Assembly: GCA_045578625.1 (NCBI GenBank)
Contig: JAZNKN010000062.1
Coordinates: forward strand, 1 to 23,447
DNA from: RGIG3009 sp045578625
GTDB taxonomy: Bacteria > Bacillota > Clostridia > Oscillospirales > Acutalibacteraceae
Direction: 5' to 3'
DNA: 23,447 bases
Position numbers and translations under genes: made by a program. Each line of letters starts with the position of its first letter. Position 1 is the first letter of the stretch. Below, piece by piece: positions 6,866 to 15,345 of the stretch. The notes below the pieces were generated by a model, which was given only the letters and a program-made list of their open reading frames with translations, was not told the origin of the DNA and did not search any database.

Positions 6866-7477
6866 ATGTATTACAGTGTACGAGGAACGCTGATCCACCG
6901 TGAACTGAATTTTGCTGTGGTGGAATGCGGCGGGGTCGGCTATCAGTGCTTTATTACCGCCAATACGGCGCGGCTGCTGCCGTCTGTCGGGGCGGAGACG
7001 ATGCTGTATACGCATCTGAACGTGCGTGAGGATGCCATGGAACTGTTCGGGTTTGCGGATCGCAATGAGCTGAGCTGCTTTAAGCTGCTGACCTCGGTCA
7101 GCGGTGTCGGCCCGAAGGTGGGGCTCGCGATCCTGTCCGAGTTGACGCCGGAGCGTGTGGCACTGGCGGCGGCTTCCGGCAATCACAAGGAATTTACCCG
7201 TGCGCAGGGCGTTGGTCCTAAGCTGGCGCAGCGCATCGTGCTGGAGCTCAAGGATAAGGTCGGTCTGCCGTCGGCGACCGGCGGTATCGTGACGCAGAAC
7301 GAGATGCCGACCGGCGTGATCAGCGTATCTCAGGGCGCGGCCGAGGCGGTCAACGCCTTGACGATGCTCGGCTTCAGCAGCGGTGAGGCATCGGCAGCTG
7401 TCGGCAAGCTTGACAGCACGTTGCCGGTTGAGGAATTGGTGCGCCAGGCACTGAAACAGCTTGGCAAGCGCGGTTAA
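6866..7477 (+). CDS. ruvA: Holliday junction DNA helicase subunit RuvA
   Basis: RuvA is the tetrameric junction-binding subunit that positions RuvB on DNA. This 203-residue version shows three regions. An N-terminal OB fold (1-65) is followed by a middle part with two helix-hairpin-helix motifs (V-S-G-V-G-P-K-V-G near 75-83 and A-Q-G-V-G-P-K-L-A near 112-120). A small C-terminal domain (about 155-200) carries the A-L-T-M-L-G-F-S segment that contacts RuvB. A flexible linker rich in G, T and V joins the last two. The ATG at 6866 follows AGAGGGG at the end of ruvC. Confidence 0.97.
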   Translation: MYYSVRGTLIHRELNFAVVECGGVGYQCFITANTARLLPSVGAETMLYTHLNVREDAMELFGFADRNELSCFKLLTSVSGVGPKVGLAILSELTPERVALAAASGNHKEFTRAQGVGPKLAQRIVLELKDKVGLPSATGGIVTQNEMPTGVISVSQGAAEAVNALTMLGFSSGEASAAVGKLDSTLPVEELVRQALKQLGKRG

Positions 7478-7491
7478 GGAGGGGATACGGT

Positions 7492-8508
7492 ATGGACGAA
7501 ATGGATTTTGAAAATCGCATGATGTCTACGGAGTATCTGCCGGAGGATGACGGCGATAATCCGCTGCGTCCTCGGACGATGAACGATTATATCGGTCAGG
7601 AAAAGGTCAAGGAAAACCTGTCGGTGTTTATCAACGCCGCTCGCCTGCGCGGTGAGCCGTTGGATCACGTACTTCTGTATGGCCCTCCCGGCCTCGGTAA
7701 AACGACGCTGTCCGGCATTATCGCCAACGAATTGGGCGTGAATTTCCGCATCACCTCCGGTCCGGCGTTAGAACGCGCCGGTGATCTGGCGGCGTTGCTG
7801 ACCAATCTGGAGCAGGGGGACGTGCTGTTTATCGACGAGATCCACCGACTGCCGCGTACGGTGGAGGAGATCCTTTATCCCGCTATGGAGGACTTTGCCA
7901 TTGATATTATCAACGGCAAGGGTCAGGGTGCGGCGTCGATCCACCTGCCGCTGCCGCGGTTTACACTGGTGGGCGCTACCACGCGCGCCGGTCAACTGTC
8001 GGCACCGCTGCGTGACCGTTTCGGCGTGATCTGCCGTCTGGAGCTGTACACGCCGGAGGAGCTGGCGCTTATCGTACAGCGCAGTGCCGATATTTTGGGC
8101 ATTTCCTGCGATCGCGACGGCGCGCTGGAGGTTGCTTCGCGTTCACGCGGAACGCCGCGTATCGCCAACCGTTTGCTCAAGCGGGTGCGTGACTTTGCGC
8201 AGGTGCTGAATCACGGTTCGATCAACGCCGAGGTGGCGCGTGTAGCGCTGGATCGGTTGGAGATCGATGAGTTGGGTCTGGATATGGTGGATCGCCGTAT
8301 GCTGATGGCGATGATCCAGCATTATAACGGCGGTCCGGTTGGTCTGGATACGCTGGCGGCAGTGATCGGCGAAGAAGCGATCACCATTGAGGACGTATAT
8401 GAGCCGTATTTGATGCAGCTTGGCTTCATCAATCGCACGCCGCGCGGCCGCGTGGTGCTGCCGGCGGCGTATGAGCATTTGGGCTTGGAGCATCAGATGA
8501 CGTTTTAA
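7492..8508 (+). CDS. ruvB: Holliday junction branch migration ATPase RuvB
   Basis: RuvB is the hexameric AAA+ motor that pumps DNA through RuvA-bound junctions. This 338-residue protein has Walker A G-P-P-G-L-G-K-T at 64-71, Walker B L-F-I-D-E-I-H at about 112-118, sensor 1 G-A-T-T-R at about 161-165, and the arginine-finger segment L-R-D-R-F-G at about 172-177. A C-terminal winged helix ends in T-P-R-G-R and A-Y-E-H-L-G. Length and motifs are normal. AAGGAGGGG lies 9-10 bases before the ATG at 7492; a second ATG nine bases further in is possible. It follows ruvA by 14 bases. Confidence 0.97.
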   Translation: MDEMDFENRMMSTEYLPEDDGDNPLRPRTMNDYIGQEKVKENLSVFINAARLRGEPLDHVLLYGPPGLGKTTLSGIIANELGVNFRITSGPALERAGDLAALLTNLEQGDVLFIDEIHRLPRTVEEILYPAMEDFAIDIINGKGQGAASIHLPLPRFTLVGATTRAGQLSAPLRDRFGVICRLELYTPEELALIVQRSADILGISCDRDGALEVASRSRGTPRIANRLLKRVRDFAQVLNHGSINAEVARVALDRLEIDELGLDMVDRRMLMAMIQHYNGGPVGLDTLAAVIGEEAITIEDVYEPYLMQLGFINRTPRGRVVLPAAYEHLGLEHQMTF

Positions 8509-8521
8509 GGAGCAGCACGGT

Positions 8522-9412
8522 ATGAGAACGGCTGAAAACTGGAGAGATTATGAATTGCTGGATGCTACCAACGGCGAACGGCTGGAACGGTGGGGCGAGG
8601 CCCTGCTGATCCGTCCCGACCCGCAGATCCTGTGGGATACCGGACGGCGGCATCCGCTGTGGAAAAAAGCACACGCACGGTATCACCGTTCCGCAACAGG
8701 TGGCGGACATTGGGAGACCTATCGCGCTCTGCCGGACGTGTGGGAGATCGGGTACGACAGTCCGGATGCCGGCATCAACGGCTTGCGGTTTCGCTTGAAG
8801 CCGATGGGCTTTAAGCACACCGGTCTGTTTCCGGAACAGGCGGTCAACTGGGATGCGATGGCACAAATGATTCGCCGTGCCGGACGTCCGATCCGCGTGC
8901 TGAATCTGTTTGGATATACCGGCGGTGCCACACTGGCTTGTGTGGCTGCCGGTGCGCACGTTACTCACGTGGATGCTTCCAAGGGCATGGTCGCTTGGGG
9001 ACGGGAAAACGCGACCTCCTCCGGACTTTCGGATCGCCCGATGCGCTGGTTGGTGGATGATTGCGGAAAGTTCGTGCAGCGTGAGCAGCGCCGCGGAAAC
9101 ACCTACGATGCCATTTTGATGGATCCGCCGTCCTACGGGCGCGGGCCGGGCGGCGAGGTATGGAAGCTGGAGGATCAGATCTACGGTCTGGTTGCGGAAT
9201 GCGCAAAGCTGCTTTCGGATAAGCCGCTGTTCTTTTTGATCAATTCGTATACGACGGGACTGTCACCGTCGGTCATGCAATATATGCTTGCTTCCCTTGT
9301 TGTGCCGCGGTTTGGCGGTGCGACAGCGGCGGATGAGATCGGTTTGCCGGTGACGCAGAGCGGTCTGGTGCTGCCGTGCGGCGCGAGCGCTTGGTGGAAG
9401 GCGGAGGAATAA
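8522..9412 (+). CDS. Class I SAM-dependent methyltransferase, RlmI-like
   Basis: This 296-residue protein has the Rossmann-type methyltransferase core. Motif I is V-L-N-L-F-G-Y-T-G-G at about 126-135, an acidic ribose-binding residue occurs in V-T-H-V-D-A-S, and the catalytic-loop motif D-P-P-S-Y-G lies at 201-206. These fit the RlmI/RlmK family of 23S rRNA cytosine or guanine methyltransferases. RlmI itself begins with a PUA RNA-binding domain that is missing here; the first 110 residues instead form a beta-rich segment with many tryptophans. The target is therefore uncertain. AAGGAG overlaps the ruvB stop codon and lies 9 bases before the ATG. Tight packing places it in the ruv operon. Confidence 0.85.
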   Translation: MRTAENWRDYELLDATNGERLERWGEALLIRPDPQILWDTGRRHPLWKKAHARYHRSATGGGHWETYRALPDVWEIGYDSPDAGINGLRFRLKPMGFKHTGLFPEQAVNWDAMAQMIRRAGRPIRVLNLFGYTGGATLACVAAGAHVTHVDASKGMVAWGRENATSSGLSDRPMRWLVDDCGKFVQREQRRGNTYDAILMDPPSYGRGPGGEVWKLEDQIYGLVAECAKLLSDKPLFFLINSYTTGLSPSVMQYMLASLVVPRFGGATAADEIGLPVTQSGLVLPCGASAWWKAEE

Positions 9413-9416
9413 CGCG

Positions 9417-10265
9417 ATGGATATGATCAAGGTCAAGGATCTGCGCTTCGCCTACGAGGATGGAGACAGCCAACCGGCGGTGGTGCTGAATCATTTGAAT
9501 CTGACGGTCAAGGAAGGTTCTTTTGTGGCGCTGCTTGGACACAACGGCTGCGGCAAGTCCACATTGGCCAAGCATTTTAATGCGATGCTGCTGCCGCTGG
9601 ACGGGCAGGTTCTTATTCGCGATATTGACACGGCGGATGAGGATCGCAAATACGACGTCCGCAGTACGGTGGGACTGGTGCTGCAGAATCCGGATAACCA
9701 GTTGGTGTCGACCATCGTGGAGGAGGACGTGGCGTTTGGCCCGGAAAACCTGGGCGTACCGCCTCAGGAGATCCGTCAGCGCGTGGACGATGCGCTGCGT
9801 GCCGTGGGCATGTACGAGTACTGCGCTCACGATACGCACAAGCTTTCCGGCGGTCAGAAGCAGCGGGTCGCCATTGCCGGTGTGTTGGCGATGCAGCCCG
9901 ATTGTCTGGTTCTGGACGAGCCGACGGCGATGCTGGATCCGCACGGCAGGCAGGAGGTCATGGATACCATCTGCCGTCTTAACCGCGAACACGGTATGAC
10001 GGTGGTGCTTATCACGCACTATATGGAGGAAGCGGTGCTTGCCGACCGTGTTGTGGTGATGAACGAAGGCGAGATCGTACTGGACGGTACGCCGCGCGAG
10101 GTGTTCACACACGTCGAGGAGCTGCGTGGCATCGAGCTGGACGTGCCGCAGCCAACCGAGCTGTGTCACCGCTTGCACAAAGAGGGCATTGCGGTTTCGG
10201 ACGGCGTGCTGACGGTCGAGGAATGCGCCGAGGCGCTTGTGGAATTGTGGAAAACAACGAAGTAA
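9417..10265 (+). CDS. ecfA1: Energy-coupling factor transporter ATPase EcfA1
   Basis: One of two ATPases of the ECF module, which energizes uptake of vitamins and other trace nutrients through exchangeable S components. In this 282-residue protein Walker A G-H-N-G-C-G-K-S is at 41-48, the Q loop V-L-Q-N-P-D-N-Q at about 88-95, the signature L-S-G-G-Q-K-Q-R-V-A-I-A at about 142-153, and Walker B C-L-V-L-D-E-P-T-A-M-L-D follows. The Q-N-P-D-N-Q form and L-S-G-G-Q are typical of EcfA1. The ATG at 9417 has GGAGGAA upstream; a second ATG six bases in is possible. It begins 4 bases after the methyltransferase stop. Confidence 0.95.
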   Translation: MDMIKVKDLRFAYEDGDSQPAVVLNHLNLTVKEGSFVALLGHNGCGKSTLAKHFNAMLLPLDGQVLIRDIDTADEDRKYDVRSTVGLVLQNPDNQLVSTIVEEDVAFGPENLGVPPQEIRQRVDDALRAVGMYEYCAHDTHKLSGGQKQRVAIAGVLAMQPDCLVLDEPTAMLDPHGRQEVMDTICRLNREHGMTVVLITHYMEEAVLADRVVVMNEGEIVLDGTPREVFTHVEELRGIELDVPQPTELCHRLHKEGIAVSDGVLTVEECAEALVELWKTTK

Positions 10266-10276
10266 GGTATAGCACT

Positions 10277-11146
10277 ATGGCAATGATCGAAACCCAAAAT
10301 TGCAACGTGCGGTATTCCATCGGAACACCGTTTGAAAAGGAAGCTCTTTCGGATGTGTCTGTCAGCATTCGGGAGGGTGAGCTTGTTGGTATCATCGGGC
10401 ATACCGGTTCCGGTAAATCTACCTTCGTACAGCTGCTTAACGGTTTGCTCAAGCCTTCGGATGGTAAGATCCTGCTGGATGGTAAGGACATTTGGGAAAA
10501 TCCCAAGGAGATCCGCCGCGTCCGCTTTCAGGTGGGTATGGTGTTCCAGTATCCGGAATATCAATTGTTTGAGGAAACGGTGTACAAGGACATCGCCTTC
10601 GGCCCTAAAAATATGGGGTTGTCGGAGAATGAGATCCATCAGCGTGTGCTGCGCGCTGCCAAGCGGGTCGGTCTGGATGAGGCGTTGCTGGAGAAATCGC
10701 CGTTTGAGCTTTCCGGCGGTGAAAAACGCCGCGCCGCGATCGCCGGTGTCATGGCGATGGAGCCGCGGGTGCTTATTCTGGATGAGCCGACCGCGGGCTT
10801 GGATCCGCGCGGTCGTGAGCGGATCTTGCAGATGGTGCGGCAGTATCAGCAGGAAAACCGTACGACGGTGCTGTTGGTATCGCATAGTATGGAGGATATT
10901 GCACGGGTAGCGGATCGCGTACTGGTGCTGAACCACGGTCAAGTGGCGATGATGGAGCCGGTCGAAACGATCTTTACCCGCGCCGAGGAGCTGGAGGGGA
11001 TGGGCCTGTCCGTTCCTGCCGTGACGAAGGTATTTGCCTTGCTGCGGCAGCAGGGTGTTCCTGTTTCGCAGGCGGTATACACGCTGGAACAGGCGCAGGA
11101 GGAATTACTGCGTCTGCTGAAGGGGGGGACACCGGATGCTGTCTGA
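10277..11146 (+). CDS. ecfA2: Energy-coupling factor transporter ATPase EcfA2
   Basis: The second ATPase of the ECF module, 289 residues. Walker A G-H-T-G-S-G-K-S lies at 41-48, the Q loop V-F-Q-Y-P-E-Y-Q-L-F is the form typical of EcfA2, the signature is L-S-G-G-E-K-R-R, and Walker B reads I-L-D-E-P-T-A-G-L-D. I placed the start at 10277, 11 bases after the ecfA1 stop with TAAGGT just upstream. The frame stays open further upstream to 10163, but that part overlaps ecfA1 and does not look like an ABC N-terminus. The end overlaps ecfT by 11 bases, suggesting translational coupling. Confidence 0.95.
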   Translation: MAMIETQNCNVRYSIGTPFEKEALSDVSVSIREGELVGIIGHTGSGKSTFVQLLNGLLKPSDGKILLDGKDIWENPKEIRRVRFQVGMVFQYPEYQLFEETVYKDIAFGPKNMGLSENEIHQRVLRAAKRVGLDEALLEKSPFELSGGEKRRAAIAGVMAMEPRVLILDEPTAGLDPRGRERILQMVRQYQQENRTTVLLVSHSMEDIARVADRVLVLNHGQVAMMEPVETIFTRAEELEGMGLSVPAVTKVFALLRQQGVPVSQAVYTLEQAQEELLRLLKGGTPDAV

Positions 11147-11948
11147 TATCACGATCGGTCAGTTTTTTCCCGGAAAGTCCCTGCTGCATCGGATGGATCC
11201 GCGTGTCAAGCTGGCGTTGACCTTCGCGTATATCATTGTGATCTTTGTGCCGAAGAACTGGGTCGGCCTCGGTCTGGCTGTCGGGTTTTTGGCGGTGTGC
11301 GTGCTGCTGTCCCGCATCCCGATCAAGCTGATCCTCAAAGGACTGAAGCCGGTACTGCCATTGCTGTTCTTCACGGCACTTATCAACATTTTCTACGCTG
11401 ACGGTAAAGTGCTTTTGAAATTCTGGATATTTACCATCACGTGGGACGGCGTTTATACGGCGATCTTTATCGGGTTGCGCATTCTGTGCCTCATCGCCGC
11501 CAGCTCGTTGCTGACGTATACCACGTCGCCGACGACGTTGACCGATGCACTGGAGCGGTTGATGAGTCCGCTGCGCTTTTTACGCGTGCCGGTGCATGAG
11601 ATCGCCATGATGATGACCATTGCACTACGGTTTATTCCGACGCTGATCGAGGAGACGGATAAGATCATGTCTGCTCAAAAGGCGCGTGGTGCCGATATGG
11701 AAAGCGGCAGTATCCTGCAGCGTGTCAAGGCGCTGATTCCGGTGTTGGTGCCGCTGTTCGTGTCCTCGTTCCGTCGTGCGTACGATCTGGCGACGGCGAT
11801 GGAATGCCGCTGTTATCACGGCGGCGACGGCCGTACGCGCATGAAGCAGTTGCGTATGGCGGTGCGGGATTTTCTGGCTGTCGGTGTGATGGTGCTGCTC
11901 ATCGCGGTACTGATCGTAACGAACGTATTTATTCCCGCTGTGATCTGA
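11136..11948 (+). CDS. ecfT: Energy-coupling factor transmembrane protein EcfT
   Basis: The 270-residue membrane scaffold that links the two ATPases to S components. It starts with the typical L-H-R-M-D-P-R-V-K-L, has five or so hydrophobic helices, and two coupling motifs. The first is the normal A-R-G (183-185, in K-A-R-G-A-D). The second, normally A-R-G in E-A-R-G-Y, reads E-C-R-C-Y here with the arginine at 225 kept but both neighbours replaced by cysteine. No S component is encoded in the window, as usual for group II ECF modules. GGGGGGGACACC lies before the ATG, inside the end of ecfA2. Confidence 0.95.
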   Translation: MLSDITIGQFFPGKSLLHRMDPRVKLALTFAYIIVIFVPKNWVGLGLAVGFLAVCVLLSRIPIKLILKGLKPVLPLLFFTALINIFYADGKVLLKFWIFTITWDGVYTAIFIGLRILCLIAASSLLTYTTSPTTLTDALERLMSPLRFLRVPVHEIAMMMTIALRFIPTLIEETDKIMSAQKARGADMESGSILQRVKALIPVLVPLFVSSFRRAYDLATAMECRCYHGGDGRTRMKQLRMAVRDFLAVGVMVLLIAVLIVTNVFIPAVI

Positions 11949-11967
11949 TCGAAAGGACGGTGATACC

Positions 11968-12720
11968 GTGGAAAAACTGCTGTTAACGCTTCAATATGAC
12001 GGTACACGCTACCACGGTTGGCAGGTACAGCCCAATGGGATCACCGTTCAGGAAACGCTGCAAAACGCCGTGGAGCAGGTATCGGGAGAACGCCCGGGTA
12101 TTACCGGCTGCAGCCGTACCGACACCGGCGTTCACGCACATCGGTTTTATTGCACGATGGACCGTCCGGAACGGTTTTCGCCTGCACAGCTTCTCAAAGC
12201 ATTGAACGCGGTGTTGCCGGATGACGTTGCCGTGCTTGCCTGTCGAGAAGTTCCGGCGGAGTTTCATCCCCGTTACAGCGCGCAGGGGAAACGGTATGTG
12301 TATCACATCTGGAACGGTGCGGTACGTTCTCCGTTTTGGAAAGGTCATTCCCTTTACGTTCACGCGCCGTTGGACGTGGAGCGCTTGAATCAAACCGCGG
12401 CTTTGTTTATGGGAACACACGATTTTTCGGCATTTTGCTCCGCGGGAAGCTCGGTAGAGGATAAGCACCGTACGATCACTTGCTCGGAGGTCGAGCGGCA
12501 GGGCGATCTTGTTACTTATACCGTCGAAGGGGACGGCTTTTTGTACAATATGGTTCGCATTCTTGTGGGAACACTGCTGGACGTACACGCCGGTCGGCTG
12601 ACCGATGCGGACGTGGTGCGCGCTTTGAAGACCGGTTGCCGTGAGGCGGCCGGGATCACCGCACCGGCGCAGGGATTATTTCTCGACGAGGTATTCTATC
12701 CGATGGAGGTGCAGAAATGA
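11968..12720 (+). CDS. truA: tRNA pseudouridine synthase A
   Basis: TruA converts uridines 38-40 of the tRNA anticodon arm to pseudouridine. This 250-residue protein has the N-terminal L-x-x-x-Y-D-G-T-x-Y-x-G-W-Q signature at 6-19, and the catalytic aspartate is D52 in C-S-R-T-D-T-G-V-H-A. The later G-x-x-F-L-Y-N-M-V-R-I segment is also present. The start codon is GTG with AAAGGA about 10 bases upstream. It directly follows ecfT, an order seen in many Firmicutes, and its TGA overlaps the next ATG by four bases, so the two are translationally coupled. Confidence 0.97.
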   Translation: MEKLLLTLQYDGTRYHGWQVQPNGITVQETLQNAVEQVSGERPGITGCSRTDTGVHAHRFYCTMDRPERFSPAQLLKALNAVLPDDVAVLACREVPAEFHPRYSAQGKRYVYHIWNGAVRSPFWKGHSLYVHAPLDVERLNQTAALFMGTHDFSAFCSAGSSVEDKHRTITCSEVERQGDLVTYTVEGDGFLYNMVRILVGTLLDVHAGRLTDADVVRALKTGCREAAGITAPAQGLFLDEVFYPMEVQK

Positions 12721-13946
12721 AGAAGAAAAAAACATCGGATACCAAAGAAGCGGCTGTTAAGACCGAAGAAACCAAAGAGACCGCGAAAAAGCCCAGAAAA
12801 CGGCGAAGCGGTCGCACTAACTACCGTCCGTGGCTAAAGCTGCTCGTTCGGTTGCTGATCCTCGGTGCGGTGGCGCTTCTGATCTTCCTACTGGTGCGTA
12901 ATTGGCGAAAGATCATGCCGATCTCGTTTTTGGATTGGTACGATACGACCTTCGGCATCGTGGAAAAAGGGGAGAATTTTCCCTACACGATCGACGGTAA
13001 CGCCGTGATTGACGTGAAAGAGGTTGATCCACATCTGGTGGTGCTGGATGAGTCCTCGGTACGCTTTTTCACCGATGATGCCACGTGTGTGGCGGAGCGC
13101 AGCCACGCATACGCTGATCCTACACTGCACACAGCAGGGGACTATGTACTTGTTACCGAGATAGGCGGCAGCCGTTTTCAGGTGGAAACACGGCGGGGAA
13201 CGGTACTGTCTATGGCGATGGAAAACCGTAAGATCTACGCTGCGGATCTGTTGGCGGACGGAACGATGGCGTTTGCTCTGAACAGTGCTTCACAGAGTTA
13301 TCTCTCTGAGGTTCGCGTTCTGAACGGAGACGGTAAATCGGTTTTTGAATACAAGAGCAGCAAATACCTGCTGTGCGATGTGGCGTTGTCACCGAACGGT
13401 AAAAAGGTCGTTGCCATTGGAACGACCTCCGAAGGCGGCATGCTGAAATCGGCCGTTCTGACGATCTCCTTAAAGGACGGTGCGGTTACGGAGCACGTGG
13501 GCTCTGAGGTGCTGTTGCATAATGTGACGTGCTTCTCCGATACAGTGATCCTCGCGGTCGGTGACCGTCAGGTGTGGACGTTGGTCGGCGAGGATGCGAA
13601 GCTTACCAAGATCAACTGTGACGGTGTTATGCCGGTGGGTTATACCGCCACCTCGTCGCTCGCTTGTGTGGCACTGCGACGTGAGGGTGCTACCGGTGCG
13701 GGTACCGCGTGGCTGTTTGATAAATCCGGCGAATTGGTCAATCAGGTGGATTACACCGGTGAGCTGCGTTCGGTGTCCTCGCGTGAAAATAACGTACTCT
13801 TACTCACCGATACCGATCTGTATGATCTGTCGACAGCCGGTGTCACGCATACGTATGATACTCCGTCGGATTGTCTGTTTGCCGCCTTTTATGGCGAAAA
13901 ACCGATGCTGCTGACGTTTAGTGAGTTGAAAAGACCGGAAAATTAA
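12717..13946 (+). CDS. DUF5711-like membrane-anchored protein
   Basis: This 409-residue protein begins with a very basic, lysine- and arginine-rich cytosolic tail (1-38), then one transmembrane helix at about 40-61. The rest is a large beta-rich domain of repeated strand units with D-G, N-G-K and S-x-x-N-x-V-x-L turns, suggesting a beta-propeller outside the membrane. This layout matches the DUF5711 family of Clostridia; its function is unknown. The high charge at the N-terminus argues against a cleaved signal peptide. GGAGGTG in the end of truA lies 5 bases before the ATG, and the genes overlap by ATGA. It is the last gene before the internal promoter at 13958. Confidence 0.75.
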   Translation: MKKKKTSDTKEAAVKTEETKETAKKPRKRRSGRTNYRPWLKLLVRLLILGAVALLIFLLVRNWRKIMPISFLDWYDTTFGIVEKGENFPYTIDGNAVIDVKEVDPHLVVLDESSVRFFTDDATCVAERSHAYADPTLHTAGDYVLVTEIGGSRFQVETRRGTVLSMAMENRKIYAADLLADGTMAFALNSASQSYLSEVRVLNGDGKSVFEYKSSKYLLCDVALSPNGKKVVAIGTTSEGGMLKSAVLTISLKDGAVTEHVGSEVLLHNVTCFSDTVILAVGDRQVWTLVGEDAKLTKINCDGVMPVGYTATSSLACVALRREGATGAGTAWLFDKSGELVNQVDYTGELRSVSSRENNVLLLTDTDLYDLSTAGVTHTYDTPSDCLFAAFYGEKPMLLTFSELKRPEN

Positions 13947-13957
13947 TGGGAAACCGG

Positions 13958-13986
13958 TTGTACTTTTAACAGAAAAGTGCTACAAT
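13958..13986 (+). promoter_or_regulatory. Promoter of the cvpA-pgsA-clpE unit
   Basis: TTGTAC (13958-13963) and TACAAT (13981-13986) are spaced by 17 bp, with TGC just before the -10. No terminator is evident between the preceding gene and this promoter, so readthrough from the ruv operon is likely as well. No tandem AGGTCAAA repeat (CtsR box) is seen. Confidence 0.8.
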
Positions 13987-14019
13987 GCTTGTAATTGCTG
14001 TAACATAGGAGGGATATCC

Positions 14020-14724
14020 GTGTCGTTGGTTTTGGATATGACGGTTATACTGATCCTTGTGGCAACGGTATTTTTCGGATACCGCCGCGGCTTTTTGCAA
14101 ACAATGTTACAGCTTGCCGTGTGGGTCGTCGCTTTCGCGCTGTCGCTGTTCTTAAGTGAACCCATTGCCGGTGCTGTGTTTGACAACTGGATCGCCGATG
14201 GTATTGAGAAAGGGATCAGCGAATCGCTTGAGGAAACGGTGATGACGGCACCTTCCGCAACGTTGGATGCTTTGATTGAGAAGCTTCCCGGTCCGATCGC
14301 CTCGGTCTTTCAGAATAACGAGGAACTGCGTGAGACCGTGGAAAAATTGAGCGAGGATGGAGCCGATGCCGCTGATGCTGTTGCAGAATCGGTGGTGGAA
14401 AAGGTTGTCCGTCCCGTGGCGGTCGGGTTACTGCGGTTTGTTATTTTCTTACTCCTGTTTATCGTGCTGCTGATCGTGCTTCGCTTTGTGAAAAAGCTGA
14501 TAAAGCCGCTTTCCAAATTGCCGATCCTGCGCAAGGTGGACGGTACACTGGGAGCGCTGTTAGGGGCAGCCAAAGGCATTGTTTATATTTTGGTGATCGT
14601 TGCGGTGATGCAGATCGTAGCAGTCGTCTCGTCACCTGACGCTATTCTTTCGCAGGAGACACTGGAGGATACGTGGATCGTGAACTGGATCGCCGATGTA
14701 AATCCGATCACCAATATTTTTTGA
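14020..14724 (+). CDS. CvpA family membrane protein
   Basis: This 234-residue protein starts with the CvpA pattern, a first helix followed by F-G-Y-R-R-G-F-L (about 23-30) and a second helix. After a long acidic loop (about 60-125) come two more hydrophobic segments at about 130-152 and 173-200, with G-A-L-L-G-A-A-K-G in the last, also typical. CvpA proteins affect colicin V production, biofilm or envelope stress in other bacteria; the exact role is unknown. The loop here is longer than in short CvpA proteins. The GTG start at 14020 has AGGAGGGATA upstream at about 8 bases, close behind the promoter. Confidence 0.82.
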   Translation: MSLVLDMTVILILVATVFFGYRRGFLQTMLQLAVWVVAFALSLFLSEPIAGAVFDNWIADGIEKGISESLEETVMTAPSATLDALIEKLPGPIASVFQNNEELRETVEKLSEDGADAADAVAESVVEKVVRPVAVGLLRFVIFLLLFIVLLIVLRFVKKLIKPLSKLPILRKVDGTLGALLGAAKGIVYILVIVAVMQIVAVVSSPDAILSQETLEDTWIVNWIADVNPITNIF

Positions 14725-14749
14725 GATTGAACGGTAGGGACTTGATACG

Positions 14750-15331
14750 ATGAAAAGCCTGAAATTTGTATGGAACATTCCGAACGTGCTTTCACTGGTG
14801 CGGCTGGCGCTGCTTCCGGTGTTTGCCGTGCTGTATCTGCAGGATCAGTTTGAGTGGTCCTTAGTCGCGCTTGCGATGTCCGGTCTGACTGATCTGTTTG
14901 ACGGCGTCATTGCCCGAAAATTCAATCAGATCACCGAAATCGGCAAGCTGTTGGATCCGTTTGCCGACAAGCTGACGCAGATCGTGGTTTTAGTCTGTCT
15001 CACCATTCGTAATCCGCAGCTAAACGTGCTGGTGATCATCTGCTTCGTCAAAGAATTGCTGCAGGCCATCGGTGGATTTATCCTGTTTTCACGCAAGGAG
15101 ATCATCCGCGGCTCCAAGTGGTTTGGCAAGGTTTCCACCTTTACTTTCTATATCGCTATGCTAATGATCGCTATCTGGCCCACTATGCCGCCGTGGCTGC
15201 TGACGACGCTGATCATTATTGTTGCTGTGATGATGATATTCTCATTCTTTATGTATCTGGCGATCTATTTCCAGCTCCGTCGCGAAAACGGATTATCGAA
15301 GAAGCATGCCAATGCCGACCTTGTTAAGTGA
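14750..15331 (+). CDS. pgsA: CDP-diacylglycerol-glycerol-3-phosphate 3-phosphatidyltransferase-like protein
   Basis: This 193-residue integral membrane enzyme carries the CDP-alcohol phosphotransferase motif in full: D48, D51-G52, A55-R56, G65, D69 and D73. The N-terminal W-N-I-P-N-V-L-S-L-V-R-L (8-19) and length fit PgsA, which makes phosphatidylglycerophosphate for phosphatidylglycerol and cardiolipin. A different alcohol acceptor is possible within the superfamily, so the symbol is the most likely one and not certain. The ribosome binding site (TAGGGA) is weak and about 10 bases away. It lies 25 bases after the cvpA-like gene and 14 before the clp gene. Confidence 0.88.
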   Translation: MKSLKFVWNIPNVLSLVRLALLPVFAVLYLQDQFEWSLVALAMSGLTDLFDGVIARKFNQITEIGKLLDPFADKLTQIVVLVCLTIRNPQLNVLVIICFVKELLQAIGGFILFSRKEIIRGSKWFGKVSTFTFYIAMLMIAIWPTMPPWLLTTLIIIVAVMMIFSFFMYLAIYFQLRRENGLSKKHANADLVK

Positions 15332-15345
15332 CAAAAGGAGACCGT

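Noticed and set aside
10163..10276. An N-terminal extension of EcfA2 starting inside ecfA1
   Set aside because: It would overlap ecfA1 by over 100 bases and the added residues do not resemble an ABC protein; a proper start exists at 10277.
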